64,000 nucleotides of DNA from Amphirosellinia nigrospora (taxonomy: Eukaryota; Ascomycota; Sordariomycetes; Xylariales; Xylariaceae), in the NCBI GenBank assembly GCA_004123355.1, contig SCHM01000003.1:3615058-3679057 (forward strand), written 5' to 3'. Position 1 is the stretch's first letter; every line of letters starts with the position of its first letter. The position numbers and the translations under genes were made by a program. The notes under the pieces were generated by a model. That model searched no databases. It saw only the letters and a list, made by a program, of their open reading frames with translations, and had not been told where the DNA came from. Below, in pieces: positions 1 through 10,777 of the stretch.

Positions 1-609
1 GTACTTTTCGGCATTTCTGGGGTGGGAAATCAGAGAAATTTTGTAACCAGTTGCCCCGTGCCCCGAGCATAGAGGGTTAGAAAGGGATGGATGGGCGTAA
101 GCAGTACAGCAATACATTACCGCCCTGCGAAAACCCCTGCTTAGGCCAGGTCCAATGGGGTTCAACGTGTACAGGGGACCAGTGATTCGTCAGACGACGC
201 CGCGGAACCCCATCCGTGATGCGACGGACGTAGCGTAGCGCAGTGTAAGTACGTACACATCCGGCCGAGCCCGCCCAGCAAGGATTTTAACTGCCGCTCA
301 AATGACGGCGGTAAGGGCTTGAAGGATGCTGTTCCTAGGCAGGCGATGGCGTGAAGGCTGACGGCGCTGCACCTAGGCCGTCTGCCGACTGGCAAGTACT
401 TAGGAACTGGCTTCGCCCGCACGATCCAGTAGTTGTAGCCCTGTGAAGAGCGTAGGAAAGCATACATAAGTCTTCTGGGGGTTCACTACTGTGGTGTGGG
501 CAGGGAGAAACAGAGAAGAGCGACGGTGTCTGCAGATGGGTTATTGGCCACGAAAGAAATGATAAATACGCCTTGTCTGACCGCAATCGACTGATCTCCC
601 CCGGATCTC
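1..609. other. no recognisable gene
   Basis: Several overlapping open frames under about 100 codons occur on the minus strand, but none shows a recognisable domain, signal peptide or consistent codon use. The right end should hold the promoter of the cupin gene. Nothing else seen. Confidence 0.5.
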
Positions 610-1350
610 ATGATGCCGCTTCGAACATCATTGGCGGCCGCCAGCGTCGCATTCGCGACCCTGTTCGCGGGCTGGGCACAGGCGGCGACGCAGTGCGACT
701 CTCGACACCTGGCCCGCGACACGAGCAACAGCAGCACCCCAGCGCGCAGGAGGTCGTCGCCCAGCTGGGCCTCGTCCCCAACGTGGAAGGGGGCTACTAC
801 GTGGAAACGTTCCGCGACGACCGGCTGCTCCCTACCACCAACCGCTCCGTCAGCACGGCCATCTACTACCTCCTCGAAGGCCCGAACGCCCCTCGGTCTG
901 GCATCGCGTCGACGCCGCCGAGGTCTGGCATTGGTATGCCGGCTCGCCCATGGTCCTGCAGCTCTCGAGCAACAACGGCACGCCCACGCGGGACCATCTC
1001 CTGGGCCCTGATTTGTTCGCCGACCAGAGGCCGCAGGTCGTGATCCCCGGGAATGATTGGCAGCGCGCCATTAGTTGTGGGCGGTGGACCTTGGTAGGGA
1101 CTACTGGTAAGTACAGAATATTATTTCTTTTTTTAGAATTTTTCTTTTTTTCCCTTTTCTTTTCTTTTCAATCCTTATTTTATTTCTTGGTATCACGTTA
1201 CCTTATATTCGACGGATATTTCTCCCTAAAATCGTGACACTGCCGTATATGAGATATGATTGACTGACCGACTCTCGTAAAGTCGCTCCCGCGTTCGTAC
1301 CGGAGGGCTATGAGCTGGCACCGGACGGTTGGCAGCCGAACGGCGCATAA
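610..1350 (+). CDS. secreted cupin-family (DUF985-like) protein, two frame breaks, one intron
   Basis: The first 25 residues look like a signal peptide (hydrophobic stretch ending ...GWAQA), which is why I choose the ATG at 610 over the one at 573. The body resembles fungal DUF985/RmlC-type cupins: VEGGYYVETF, then STAIYYLLEG, then VWHRVDAAEVWHWYAGSP, with the cupin histidines, then QRAISCGRWTLVGTT. These segments lie in three successive frames. The changes fall in CCCC runs at 737-740 and 889-892; one extra C at each site would join the frames exactly. A GTAAGT donor at 1107 and an AG at 1282 define an intron, and exon 2 (1283-1350) gives VAPAFVPEGYELAPDGWQ and a stop. The cupin fold is clear but the substrate is unknown. 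It is either a gene with assembly errors or a recent pseudogene; I favour the former because neighbouring genes show the same pattern. Confidence 0.7.
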
Positions 1351-2593
1351 AGCACGAGATCAGATCGTCTTTGTGCCGAGGCCCTGGAAATATGATGGGC
1401 CAATTATTATACAATATGCATATAAAACATGCATGATATGAGGGTGGTAGCATATATAGTCTTATTAGGAGCTAGACTCATCCTAAATTGAGAAGGCGAG
1501 GTTCTGCACCTATTGGCCGCCTTTCTCCAGGTAGTTTACCTGAACGATGAATATTTGCTTTTTTTAATCATGACTGCGTTGCAGAAATGTATGTATATCT
1601 GTTGGCTAGCCGCCGTATATATTACTACTTACCATGTCATAATGGAGTAGCATGCATGTAAATATAGATAAAGTGTGAGACAGTCGTATGCTTTCGGTGC
1701 ACATGATAGCACGTGTGGTAATCCCTTACGGTTTGGAGTTGACCGTACTCTAGTTCTAAGTAGTTATAAGTTGATCTGGGAGATATGAATTGCATGATCT
1801 ATCCTCATCATCGGTTTCCGGTTCCCTTGTTGTCTGAGATTGGAGTGATCACATTTCCCGCATGCTTGGGAGAAGGGTTGGCTGTAGATATCTGGGGCCG
1901 ATAAGTAGACTATTGATGAGCCTGGTGATGTGCTTTAGGTAGACGGTTAGCTGACAGAAAAAGCAGAGGAACGACTGGTTTATATGCTGTGTTTCATATG
2001 TTATTGGATGGGCTCAAAATCTTATCTTATTATATCTATGGGCCACTGAAACGTCAGTAGTTGATCACGGCGGAGAGATATATGCATAATAAGGGCGGAA
2101 ATAATTTGCCTTCCAAAGATCTCTCATCGCCGAAAGGGCCTAGGCTCAAGTTGGTGTTACGTTTAGAACTATGGTATGCTGTGATAACTTCAACGATTGT
2201 CTATTGACACTATTGGTGGATTCATCAAGAGCATAAATACAGAGAAGCTGGACAGACATAGTATTTGCACTATGGTCATGGTTGCTAGGGAAAGCAATAC
2301 TGTCTTTGATCGTCCTGTTGATGTGTGTTTATTAAGAATTGAGAGGGTTATGAGCCGTATGTACGAGATCACACATGTATAGTAGAAACAAGAAATGAAA
2401 GCCTGATGTGAATAATGATAATATATAGTGTTTTTGCTTAATATAGTACTCGTCTTTTATATTACATCAGGAGTACAGAAAGGAACTGTATGTCTATCCG
2501 CCTATGCCAGTGCGGGGCCGTTCCGTGTGTCCATTTGAAATCGTCAGTTCGCTCATTATCGTATGTCGGAAAATCATTTTGGGTATGCCGTAT
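1351..2593. other. gene-free AT-rich stretch
   Basis: No frame above 75 codons makes sense here. The stretch is AT-rich and holds the 3' flanks of two convergent genes, the cupin gene and the membrane protein gene. No repeat family recognised. Confidence 0.5.
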
Positions 2594-3727
2594 CTAGTTT
2601 GTGTTCTGAGTGTCTGTGCCCGATTCAATCACTGCGGCTTTTTCAGGCAGATCCGCAGCCCAGACCTTCTTCTCTCTCCTTAATCCTCTTTTGGTCCATA
2701 TGACGGTTATCCACGTCCATATGACGAAGAACACTAATGGCTCGCCCCATCCTGTCCTCATTCGTTAGCAATCAGTCGTTCACTAGTTGGATATCAATTT
2801 GTTAAGGCAAAACTCACCGACACCGTAGGCAATCTCTTGCTGGGGAATTACCCAGACCGCAGCGAGGGTACCAGCCCCGCTAATCACCGACCCAATCCCC
2901 CAAAACCAATTTAACTCTGCGATGAGACGCCTAAAGGCCTTGCTGGCCTTGTATCTCTCCAAAAGCTTACGACGGAAGCGACGCGCGCCTCCGCCGTCAA
3001 CGCCCACCACATCCTCGACGGCGGTTAAGACGTAAGGCGGCTGAGGTGCGCCTTTAGGTATTGAGCTCACTTTGCAAGCCGTTCTCATGCCCAATGCGGA
3101 CATAGTGCCTGTAACTATGCATAACATGCCGGCGGCGATGAAAAATAGAGGAACGGGGATGGCTAGTGGCCGGACCAGCGGCTCGTTTGGAATGGAAGAA
3201 CCGATGAGGATTCCCGTCATGATTGTATAACATATCGATAGGGTGTGATGCGTGAAGTCGAAGCGCCACCGCGTGCCATCGAGCGGTCGGTATTTATCGT
3301 TCTTGTGGATCAGGCGCCATGACCGGTGGGCGAACTCGAGGCCCGATACCAGTCCGAAAAACGAGGTAATAATTGCAAAGACTGGGGCGTTCTGAGTTAG
3401 CATGGCTAGACTGACTTCAATATTCATGAGATGATGCCCAGGGATATACTCACGAATTCCATGCCTCAGGTTTGTAGCGTACCAAAGGGGATAGAATAAG
3501 ACAAGGGGCAACACGCTACCCTCGGCTATGAGAAGCCCCGACACGATGAATAACTTCTTCTTGTGGTCCATCAAGTTATACTCTAATCGCGGTAATCCGG
3601 GTAGGTTCCCGTACCGGTCTTCGGCCATAGAGCGTCTCGCGGTGGTGAGGGCGTCGCCATACTCTGGAGCCCTACTGCACTCCGCCGTATTTTCTGAATC
3701 ATAGTTGGACTCGGCCATGCTAGCCAT
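2594..3727 (-). CDS. fungal multi-span membrane protein of unknown function
   Basis: Two exons, 3727-2818 and 2751-2594, joined by a GTGAGT...CAG intron, give 355 codons with no frame break. The unspliced frame would end after the donor with an unlikely tail; splicing instead gives VGWGEPLVFFVIWTW, another membrane segment, and a charged C-terminus. The N-terminal 50 residues are polar. At least six hydrophobic segments follow, at roughly residues 58-85, 108-132, 165-185, 190-218, 270-295 and 303-320. I recognise it only as a conserved-looking fungal integral membrane protein. The start could be Met1 or Met4. It stands alone between gene-poor flanks, with its promoter in 3728-4610. Confidence 0.7.
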
Positions 3728-4610
3728 TGCGCATCGAGTGACTGGTGCGTGAGGAAACCAGCCACCTCAAAAAACGATGGGAGATGAAGATGGAGAAGTT
3801 CGCCTCCAGGAAAGAAGCGAGCGGAATCGTTGGAGTCGATGGGAAATGGCGTCGATATCAATCAGCAGATGGACGTGATACGATATCGAGTTTGGTGTAA
3901 GGAAGAATCTTCAGATCAGCCCCACTTAGAAAGAAGGTTAATGGGAAAGGTAACTAGATATCCCCGGGTGCACCATAGACGCTAATGTAGTGCTGTGTCT
4001 GATAACAGCCAAGCGTACTGACGAAAGCCGAGTGTGAGAATGGCCAGAATGGGGTGAGATCTAACCAACCTAGAGGTTCATTTGCAGATAGGTTCTGGTG
4101 GTTGATGACGTGGTGTAAGGATGCAAGGATTAATGGAGATTTTATTTTCTGCGCAAAGTGGTTTTTTTACAGCGCCTGCTATATAAGTAGGTAGGTAGTT
4201 GACACATCATTTAAGGGCACCCAGTGCACTATTGTCTTTGAACTTCCTACTTCGCATGGTCCCTAACGGCCAGTAAACCTACCCCAACCTTAAAACGTAA
4301 TGACGTTCCCCTGCGCCCCGCTAAACCCTGACAGTGGGCAATGCAGGATGACGGATGATGTCATCGCCAAGCCTGTTTTCAAGCTACCCAACTCGCGATT
4401 TGCTGTGGAATTAGGCCTACTCTCTTATCTACATTTACGAATCTTCTTATGCTATCAACATTTGTGGAGAAGGAAAGGTATGATTCTAGTGTTTGTATGA
4501 CTTGGGTATCGTGAACAAACAAATATATGGGAAACGCCAACCATGAATATGCTCGGAACGGTAGTATATACTAGTGAACTTTCCCACCCAAACTTCTCTG
4601 CTAACACGAG
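3728..4610. other. intergenic, probable promoter of the membrane protein gene
   Basis: Only short frames without domain signal. It holds the upstream region of the minus-strand membrane protein gene and the 3' flank of the hydrolase gene. A 66-codon plus-strand frame at 4300-4500 has no supporting features. Confidence 0.4.
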
Positions 4611-5774
4611 CTATTTACCTCCTTTAGGTATAACCGCCGGCGGCACATGACGGGGTCGCTCAAGTATATAATGTTTATTATCGCCGTTGAAGACCCTCCA
4701 AAGTCCTGTGGAACATTCTCTGTACATTTTTTCTGACTTGTTCGGGGTTTGAGTAGATTTGGAGCCTTGTCCCAGCCATGCCGGACTCCACGGACCATAT
4801 GATAGAATACGTGCTTGGAAATCGGCGGCTGCTCTAACCGCCGGGCTAGAAACTCGCCTTCATTCAAGAGCATGTCCCATTCGCAAGTAAAGAAAAGACG
4901 TTGTCTGGTATACTCTTGATGAGAAGCTCATCAGAGGCTTTGTTTGGGGAGAGACATGGATCCGCTACGTCTAGCTCTGTGGGGAAAGAGGTACGATGCG
5001 TCAAAAAGATTGGTCAACGACGCAGGGAGCGTGGCCTCTGGTTTCACACAGCTGGCTCGCCTCTCCTCCCTGCTAAGTGTGTAATCCGTAATGGGATAAA
5101 ATGTGGCGAGTGCGACAATCGTGTGCTTGGGTATTGACATTGTCTGGCCAAGGAGGTGTAAGTGCATGGGTGCTGTGATAGCGATGTTCCCCCCTGCCGA
5201 GAATCCCGAAGTCGCCAGCCTATCCGGATCAATCCGCAGCTCTGCAGCGTTTTTAATGACATATAACAACGCATCGACGCCATCTTCTACAGCAACAGGA
5301 AACGGATGTTCCGGGGCGAGGCGGTAATCGACCGACACAAATATGGCATTGCTCTTTTCAGTAACAAATCGTGCAAAGCGAGCGTCGTCGGTCGCAGAGC
5401 CTATGGTGAACCCTCCTCCGTGGAAGTTGACTACTGCAGGCCATTGTGTGTCTTTATTACTCGTTTTGTATTCTGGCGGGGCGTAAATTGAATTGTGAAC
5501 CTCCCTGGTCGACTCGATATCGTAGAAGGTATTGACCTCGTGAAGTCGGGTTCGGTGGCCGCGGAGGCGCCAGAAAATGAAAATTCATGCCTAGGCATTG
5601 CAAATGCCGCCACGTGTTGGCCGAGATACGCAGCGACATCCGCGAAGGAGGGGTCCCTGTTTTGTCTTTCGCTTTCTGTGGGCTTTCGGTCGGAGACAAA
5701 TTGGATCCGGATACCGCTGTGGTGGTTCGAACACCTGGCGCGACTCCGGAGATACCCTCAACAACAGCAGCCAT
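4611..5774 (-). CDS. alpha/beta hydrolase (HSL-like), candidate ergosteryl-aspartate hydrolase ErdH
   Basis: The reading frame is spread over several frames, but in order the gene encodes: an N-terminal part (DPSFADVAAYLGQHVAAFAM); VNTFYDIESTREVHNSIY; the oxyanion-hole motif NFHGGGF; VSVDYRLAPEHPFPVAVEDG; the nucleophile elbow SGFSAGG; CEWDMLLNEGEF, which supplies the acidic residue; RGVRHGWDK, which supplies the histidine; and a conserved-looking tail ending PPAVIPKGGK with a stop at 4611-4613. The full triad is therefore present. Frame changes map to short runs, for example AAAA at 5574-5577, GGGG at 4981-4984, AAAA at 4893-4896 and GGGG at 4744-4747. The gene lies head-to-head with the AspRS-DUF2156 gene, the arrangement expected for a dedicated Erg-Asp hydrolase. 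The fold and triad are seen; the ErdH role is inferred from context. Alternative: an unrelated esterase of the hormone-sensitive lipase family. Confidence 0.65.
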
Positions 5775-7576
5775 TTTGCTAGCCCCGCAGGTGCTCTAAT
5801 ATTCTAGCACAGTAGAAGTTCCGAAAATCGTGTAGGCTCTTTTGTTCAGAACGATAAGCTTCCAAGCCTCTATCACCAGTATACCGGCCGTCTAGTAAGA
5901 CGGCAAGGATGAGAATAACCTAGACACCTGCATTCTTAAGAGGGCAAGGTACTATATACGAGAAACAGGTTCTTGAGAGCGCGAGCTGACCCAATATTAT
6001 GGAAACGAGGCAGAGGCGGCATGACGATCGGAAGCACATTTACATATAGTCCTAGTGACTAACTCTTGCCAACTACTGTCTAAACATTTTACAATAAAGG
6101 TTCCTCGTTATGAGAGATCGGTACTGGCCTAGAGAGATCTAGATAACGATAGGGAGCTGAAGACGCGATTGAGACGACGGATCGGGGCTGATAGGGCGCG
6201 CTGGCCGGCGATGACGTCGCTATTCTAGCTTCAAGCCACTAAAATACCTGTACCTGACGGTCTATCTCATCGGAAACTACCGTAGCACATTCGTCGATTG
6301 CACTAACTTACTCAGTAGGCGGGCTATTGCAGTCTCAATTGAATCTAGATTCCATCTCGAGTGATTCAGGCTACCTAGTATCTTTTATGTGCATTAGGTA
6401 GGTACCTAAGGTATAAGTGCCTACGCAATAGGACGAGAACATGTAATGACGTCACCATGTCTTGCATTTAGAAAATAGGTTAAAAGTGAACACCGCTACT
6501 AAAGGGGATCGCATTGAGCGTCTGATAGGGAATTGATACCAGAATTCTCAAACCTACTCGATCAAAAACTTGTGTCTTGTTTTGGTATCACAATATGGCT
6601 TCACATGCATTGAAGAGGCGTCCTCTGAGAATCTGGAACCCGGAGTGATGGCGTCACAGCTTGCCTAAGTCCCCCACAAGTATCGATGGTACCAATAGTA
6701 CCATGTTATGCTGGCAGCGACTCGCGTCCCCCTGTCGCTCTAAGTTGCCCAAACGGGATGCAGCTAGGGACATGTGCCGTTGTGATTGGCTTAAGACACA
6801 GCAATAACAGCCCGGCGCAAATGCTCCGCAGCAAACCGGCTCTCCCTGAGAATTTATAGCGATGTCGTCACTGTATCTTCGATCCCAGTTGACCCGTGGT
6901 AACGCTATAACGAAGCCGCTATAACGAAGTCGAGTTGTTTACTGGAAGCGCGTAGAAAGTACCTTGGCACTTATGGAAATAGGGATATAGTCCGTATCAT
7001 ATTTGTCCCGATTAAGCATCGAGAGTTACCAAATTTATCTGTTCGAGTCGGTAGGCCCCGTTCATACCCGTTGAGTCAGTGGTACTTGATTACATGATTG
7101 GGAGCCAACCTGGTACCCCAGAAAGCCGAGGGCGAGTGAGCGTAATACCTGCTTCTACTTGGTTGGCAGGTGCTGCATCACCGAACTTTGCCCTACCACC
7201 TCCGAGCCGCCACGAAGTCTTTATTCTTTATTAACCCGATCAGACCGCCAACCCTCTCACAATTTTCCCTCTCTTGTCCGGCTATTGACACATTCCTACC
7301 CCCAAGTCTCATCCTTGCCCATCTACTCATCGCGCTGTGCACCAGCCAAGCACAGGGGGGTTCCATCCTGTCTTATACTACGAGTAAACGGGAAACCTGC
7401 ACGATCCGTTCGATCGCAACATCGTCGTTCGCTTCTTGCTCCACCTTTAAGCACACACGATACCTGCGCCTAGGGCCGCCGTCAGCCACGATGCCGGGCA
7501 CTCTGAAGCAACCGCTTCTCTACTTAAACCGCATGATTGGTCACACATCTGCGAAAACCACATCACCAAACTTCGG
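5775..7576. promoter_or_regulatory. divergent intergenic region between hydrolase and erdS
   Basis: About 1.8 kb with no convincing coding frame, shared by two divergent genes. It contains a perfect palindromic TGACGTCA at 6447-6454 and a related TGACGTCG at 6212-6219, the core recognised by CREB/ATF-type bZIP factors. Near-matches occur around 6648 and 6867. A short direct repeat, GCTATAACGAAG, occurs twice near 6903-6933. Leaderless or upstream frames such as 7170-7598 show no domain. Regulation by a bZIP factor is inference from motif content. Confidence 0.45.
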
Positions 7577-10225
7577 ATGGGAAATACAGATGCTCTAGAG
7601 CAAGACTCCGACTCCGACAAGAAACATCTCAAATCAGTCTACGAGAAACGAGCGAAGCGACAATCTGCCCAGGAAGAGAGGAAGTCGCTCCAGGTGAAGC
7701 GTCAACAGGAAGACGAGGCCGCACGCGCGGCTGATCCACCCCAGATTAGCGGAAGCTATGGCGCCGTCGACGAGCAAACCGTCCCACCCTCGAAAGACAT
7801 ATCTGGTCTGTCCGCAGCCCAAGCCGGATCAAAGATCAGTTTCACTGCCCGAGTTCACCACACACGCAATATCAGCTCTAAACTAGCCTTTGTTCTTCTT
7901 CGCCAGTCGACAACGACGATACAAGCCGTAGTCCAAGTTCGTGACGGCGTCGTGTCTGAACAATTTGTTCGGTGGGTTGAGCACTTATATTCGGAATGTA
8001 TTGTGCATGTCCAGGGTGAGCTTCGCGCGCCACCCGAAAGCATCAAGACCTGCAACATCCATGATCTTGAGATACTCGTCGACAAAATGCACGTGATAGT
8101 CCCTGTGGAAAATCCTTTATATATCGATGTGTTTGGGATGGACCAAACTGAAGAAAACCCAGAGACGCATGAAAAGCAACTGGCCGTATCAGGCCGCGTC
8201 CGAACTGCTAATCGGATCGTTTTTTTGCGGACTCCCGTTATGCAAAGCGTGTTTCGCATTCGCTCTGGTATCTGCAACATCTTCCGCTCTACTCTCGATG
8301 ATCAAGACTTCATTGAGATCCAAACTCCAAAGCTACAACCAGCCGCAACCGAATCGGGGGCATCGGTGTTCCCAGTCCAATACTTCGGAAGAACTGCGTA
8401 CCTAGCTCAGAGTCCTCAATTAGCCAAACAAATGGCTATATCCGCTGATTTTGGCCGTGTGTACGAAATCGGCCCCGTGTTCAGGGCAGAGGACAGCAAT
8501 ACACATCGCCATCTTACTGAATATACGGGTTTAGATCTTGAGATGGCTATTCTTAACGACTATCACGAGGCGATGGACATCATTGACACAATGTTGAAGG
8601 CAATTTTCAAAGGCATATACGCACGATATCGGAAAGAAATCGACATTGTTAAGGAACGCTTTCCCCATGAGGATCTAGTATGGCTAGATGAGACACTTCG
8701 TCTGACATTCAAGGAGGGTGTGAAGCTTTTGAACGACTCTGGATGGGTAGATGAGGATGGCAAGCCGACCTCAGACGACGAGGACCTTGCGACGCGGGCC
8801 GAGATCCGTCTCGGAGAATTAGTCAAGGAGAAATACAAGACCGACTATTTCATACTCGACAAGTTTCCCGCTTCGGCTCGGCCGTTCTACACTCACCTCG
8901 ACAAAGATGACGATAAAGTAACCAATTCTTTTGACATCTTCCTTAGAGGCCAGGAGATTACCACTGGAGGCCAAAGAATCAATAACCCCAGCTTCTGGCC
9001 GAGAGAATGGTGAAGAGTGGCGTGGAACCAGAAACTATGGAAGAGTATATGCAGGCATTTGAATGGGGTGCCCCCCGCATGCCGGGTGCGGTATCGGTCT
9101 GGAGAGAGTATTATTTCTGCTGCTGAATCTCGGTGATGTCCGGAACGCTTCCCTGTTCCCTCGTGACCCGAAGTCGCTACCTGCGAGAACGGTCGCTCCC
9201 GACAAACTACCATTCCCCGATGCTGATACTATCAAGTATGCATTCGAGGGAGAACACACACATGTCCACCTGCCAGACCTCGAGGAGCTCATAGTCAACT
9301 ATGGCGATGCAACCAATACCTCATGGCTTGATGACCGTTATAAGGTCTGGCGAGACTCCGACACGGGTGCCGCCGTCGGCTATGCCGAGGAAAATGGTTA
9401 CGCTTTAATTATGGGTAACCCACTTTGTGATTCACGACAGTACCCAGGTGTGATCAGCTCTTTCCTCAAGTATTTGAAGAACAGTGAAGACCTCCGGCCG
9501 ATCTGGCTTCTAGTATCTGCCCAAGTAGAGGAGATCCTTGGTTCAAAGTTGGGCTGGAGGACCCTTACGTCGGTGGCTGAGGAGCGCGTTGACACCAATA
9601 ACGCCGCGGGAGTTGCGAAGAAGGAGCGTCAAGCCAAGAATGCGGATATCAAAATCCACTCTACAGCTCTTGGAGAGTCCGTCCCTGAGGAAGTGCGTGC
9701 CAAATGCGATAAGCGCATCCAAGATTGGAAGGACAATAGGAAGGGTAAGAAGCAAGTACACATCACGGATGTGCAACCTTGGATCTCCATGCGGCATCGT
9801 CGGTACCTCTGGGCCGAGGATAAGCAAGGCGAGATTGTTGGCCTTGTCATCCTACATCGTCTTTCGCCACAGAACGGTTACCAAATCAAGTTCGCTCTTG
9901 ACTTCCCTGGGGCCCCGTCTGGTAGTATTGAAGCCCTAATCGCGTCGTCATTGCGACTCCTACAATCCTCGGGCGTCCAGAATGTCACTTTCGGCGCTGG
10001 CGCCACGGACGAACTCGAGGTTGGCCATAACCTTAACGGCATCAAGGCCAAGATCTTAAGCCACACATATAAGACTGTTGCGCAGCAGTTGAAGCTGGGC
10101 CAAAAGAGCGATTTCCGCGAGAAATTTGGCGTGAAGAACGACCCTGTGTACATCTGCTACCCTTCATGGGTCTCGGTGTCTCGGGCGCGAGGACACTTAT
10201 CAAATTCTTCGAGGATGAGATGTAG
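7577..10225 (+). CDS. erdS: aspartyl-tRNA synthetase fused to DUF2156: ergosteryl-3-beta-O-aspartate synthase ErdS
   Basis: Residues 1-70 form a charged extension. An OB-fold anticodon-binding domain follows (about 75-175), then a class II AspRS core with motif 2 ([18 protein letters not shown]) and EYTGLDLEM, then motif 3 (GCGIGLERV). After about residue 530 comes a DUF2156 (GNAT-fold, LPG-synthase type) domain starting [16 protein letters not shown] and NTSWLDDRY. Fungal proteins with this layout are ErdS: they charge tRNA-Asp and transfer Asp to ergosterol. The frame changes at CCCC 8986-8989 ([12 protein letters not shown]), at CCCCCC 9071-9076 ([12 protein letters not shown]) and at CCC 10160-10162 ([22 protein letters not shown], stop 10223-10225). 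One C added at each site restores the family sequence, so I treat these as likely assembly contractions. ATG 7577 is the first in frame; an upstream exon is possible. It converges with the PDR gene. Confidence 0.88.
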
Positions 10226-10777
10226 GAAGTCCATGATCGACAGGGAATGGAGCACAGTAGTCGGGCCATTACCTCAAATCGTAGGTTAATGGCCAGGTTG
10301 CTTGGCGTTTTCTTTCAAGTGACCGGCAGTTGCCTTGCTGCCTGATCACCTTTCGTAGACTGTCATGGCGCATTAGACAGTTCTGGTCGGCTTTAATTAC
10401 CACGTTTATATACCCACAAGAAGGTAGCATTGGTGTTTGTATTTAACTGCTCTTTTGTTAAGATGAGACATGAATTAATAATAAACAATATTACTCTACA
10501 TTTGATGCTAGATTCATTTTGCTACATAGATTATTCTTTGCACCCGTGATACGTGTCAAATTACATACTTTTCATAAGACTACATGTTTATCACATAACA
10601 CACCCGCTATAAGTGGCTCTCGCAGCCACGGCAGGTATGGTGAAGTTTCTCCATCCTAGCTACACACAATATACACACCATGACAATCCATACCTGACAA
10701 TATGACTTTGTCTATTAGCCTATCTTAACAGTTTATAACGTCTGCCCGTTCGCCCAGGCTTAAAAGCCAACAGTCGA
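10226..10777. other. convergent intergenic region
   Basis: Between the 3' ends of erdS and the PDR transporter. AT-rich, no coding signal; holds both 3' untranslated regions. Confidence 0.5.

Noticed and set aside
162-586. Minus-strand coding gene at the left edge
   Set aside because: The overlapping frames have no domain or splice structure and unlikely composition.
7577-10225. Programmed frameshifting as the reason for the frame changes in erdS
   Set aside because: The same kind of change at short runs occurs in many unrelated genes of the window, and no slippery heptamer with a following structure was evident. Assembly contraction explains all of them together.
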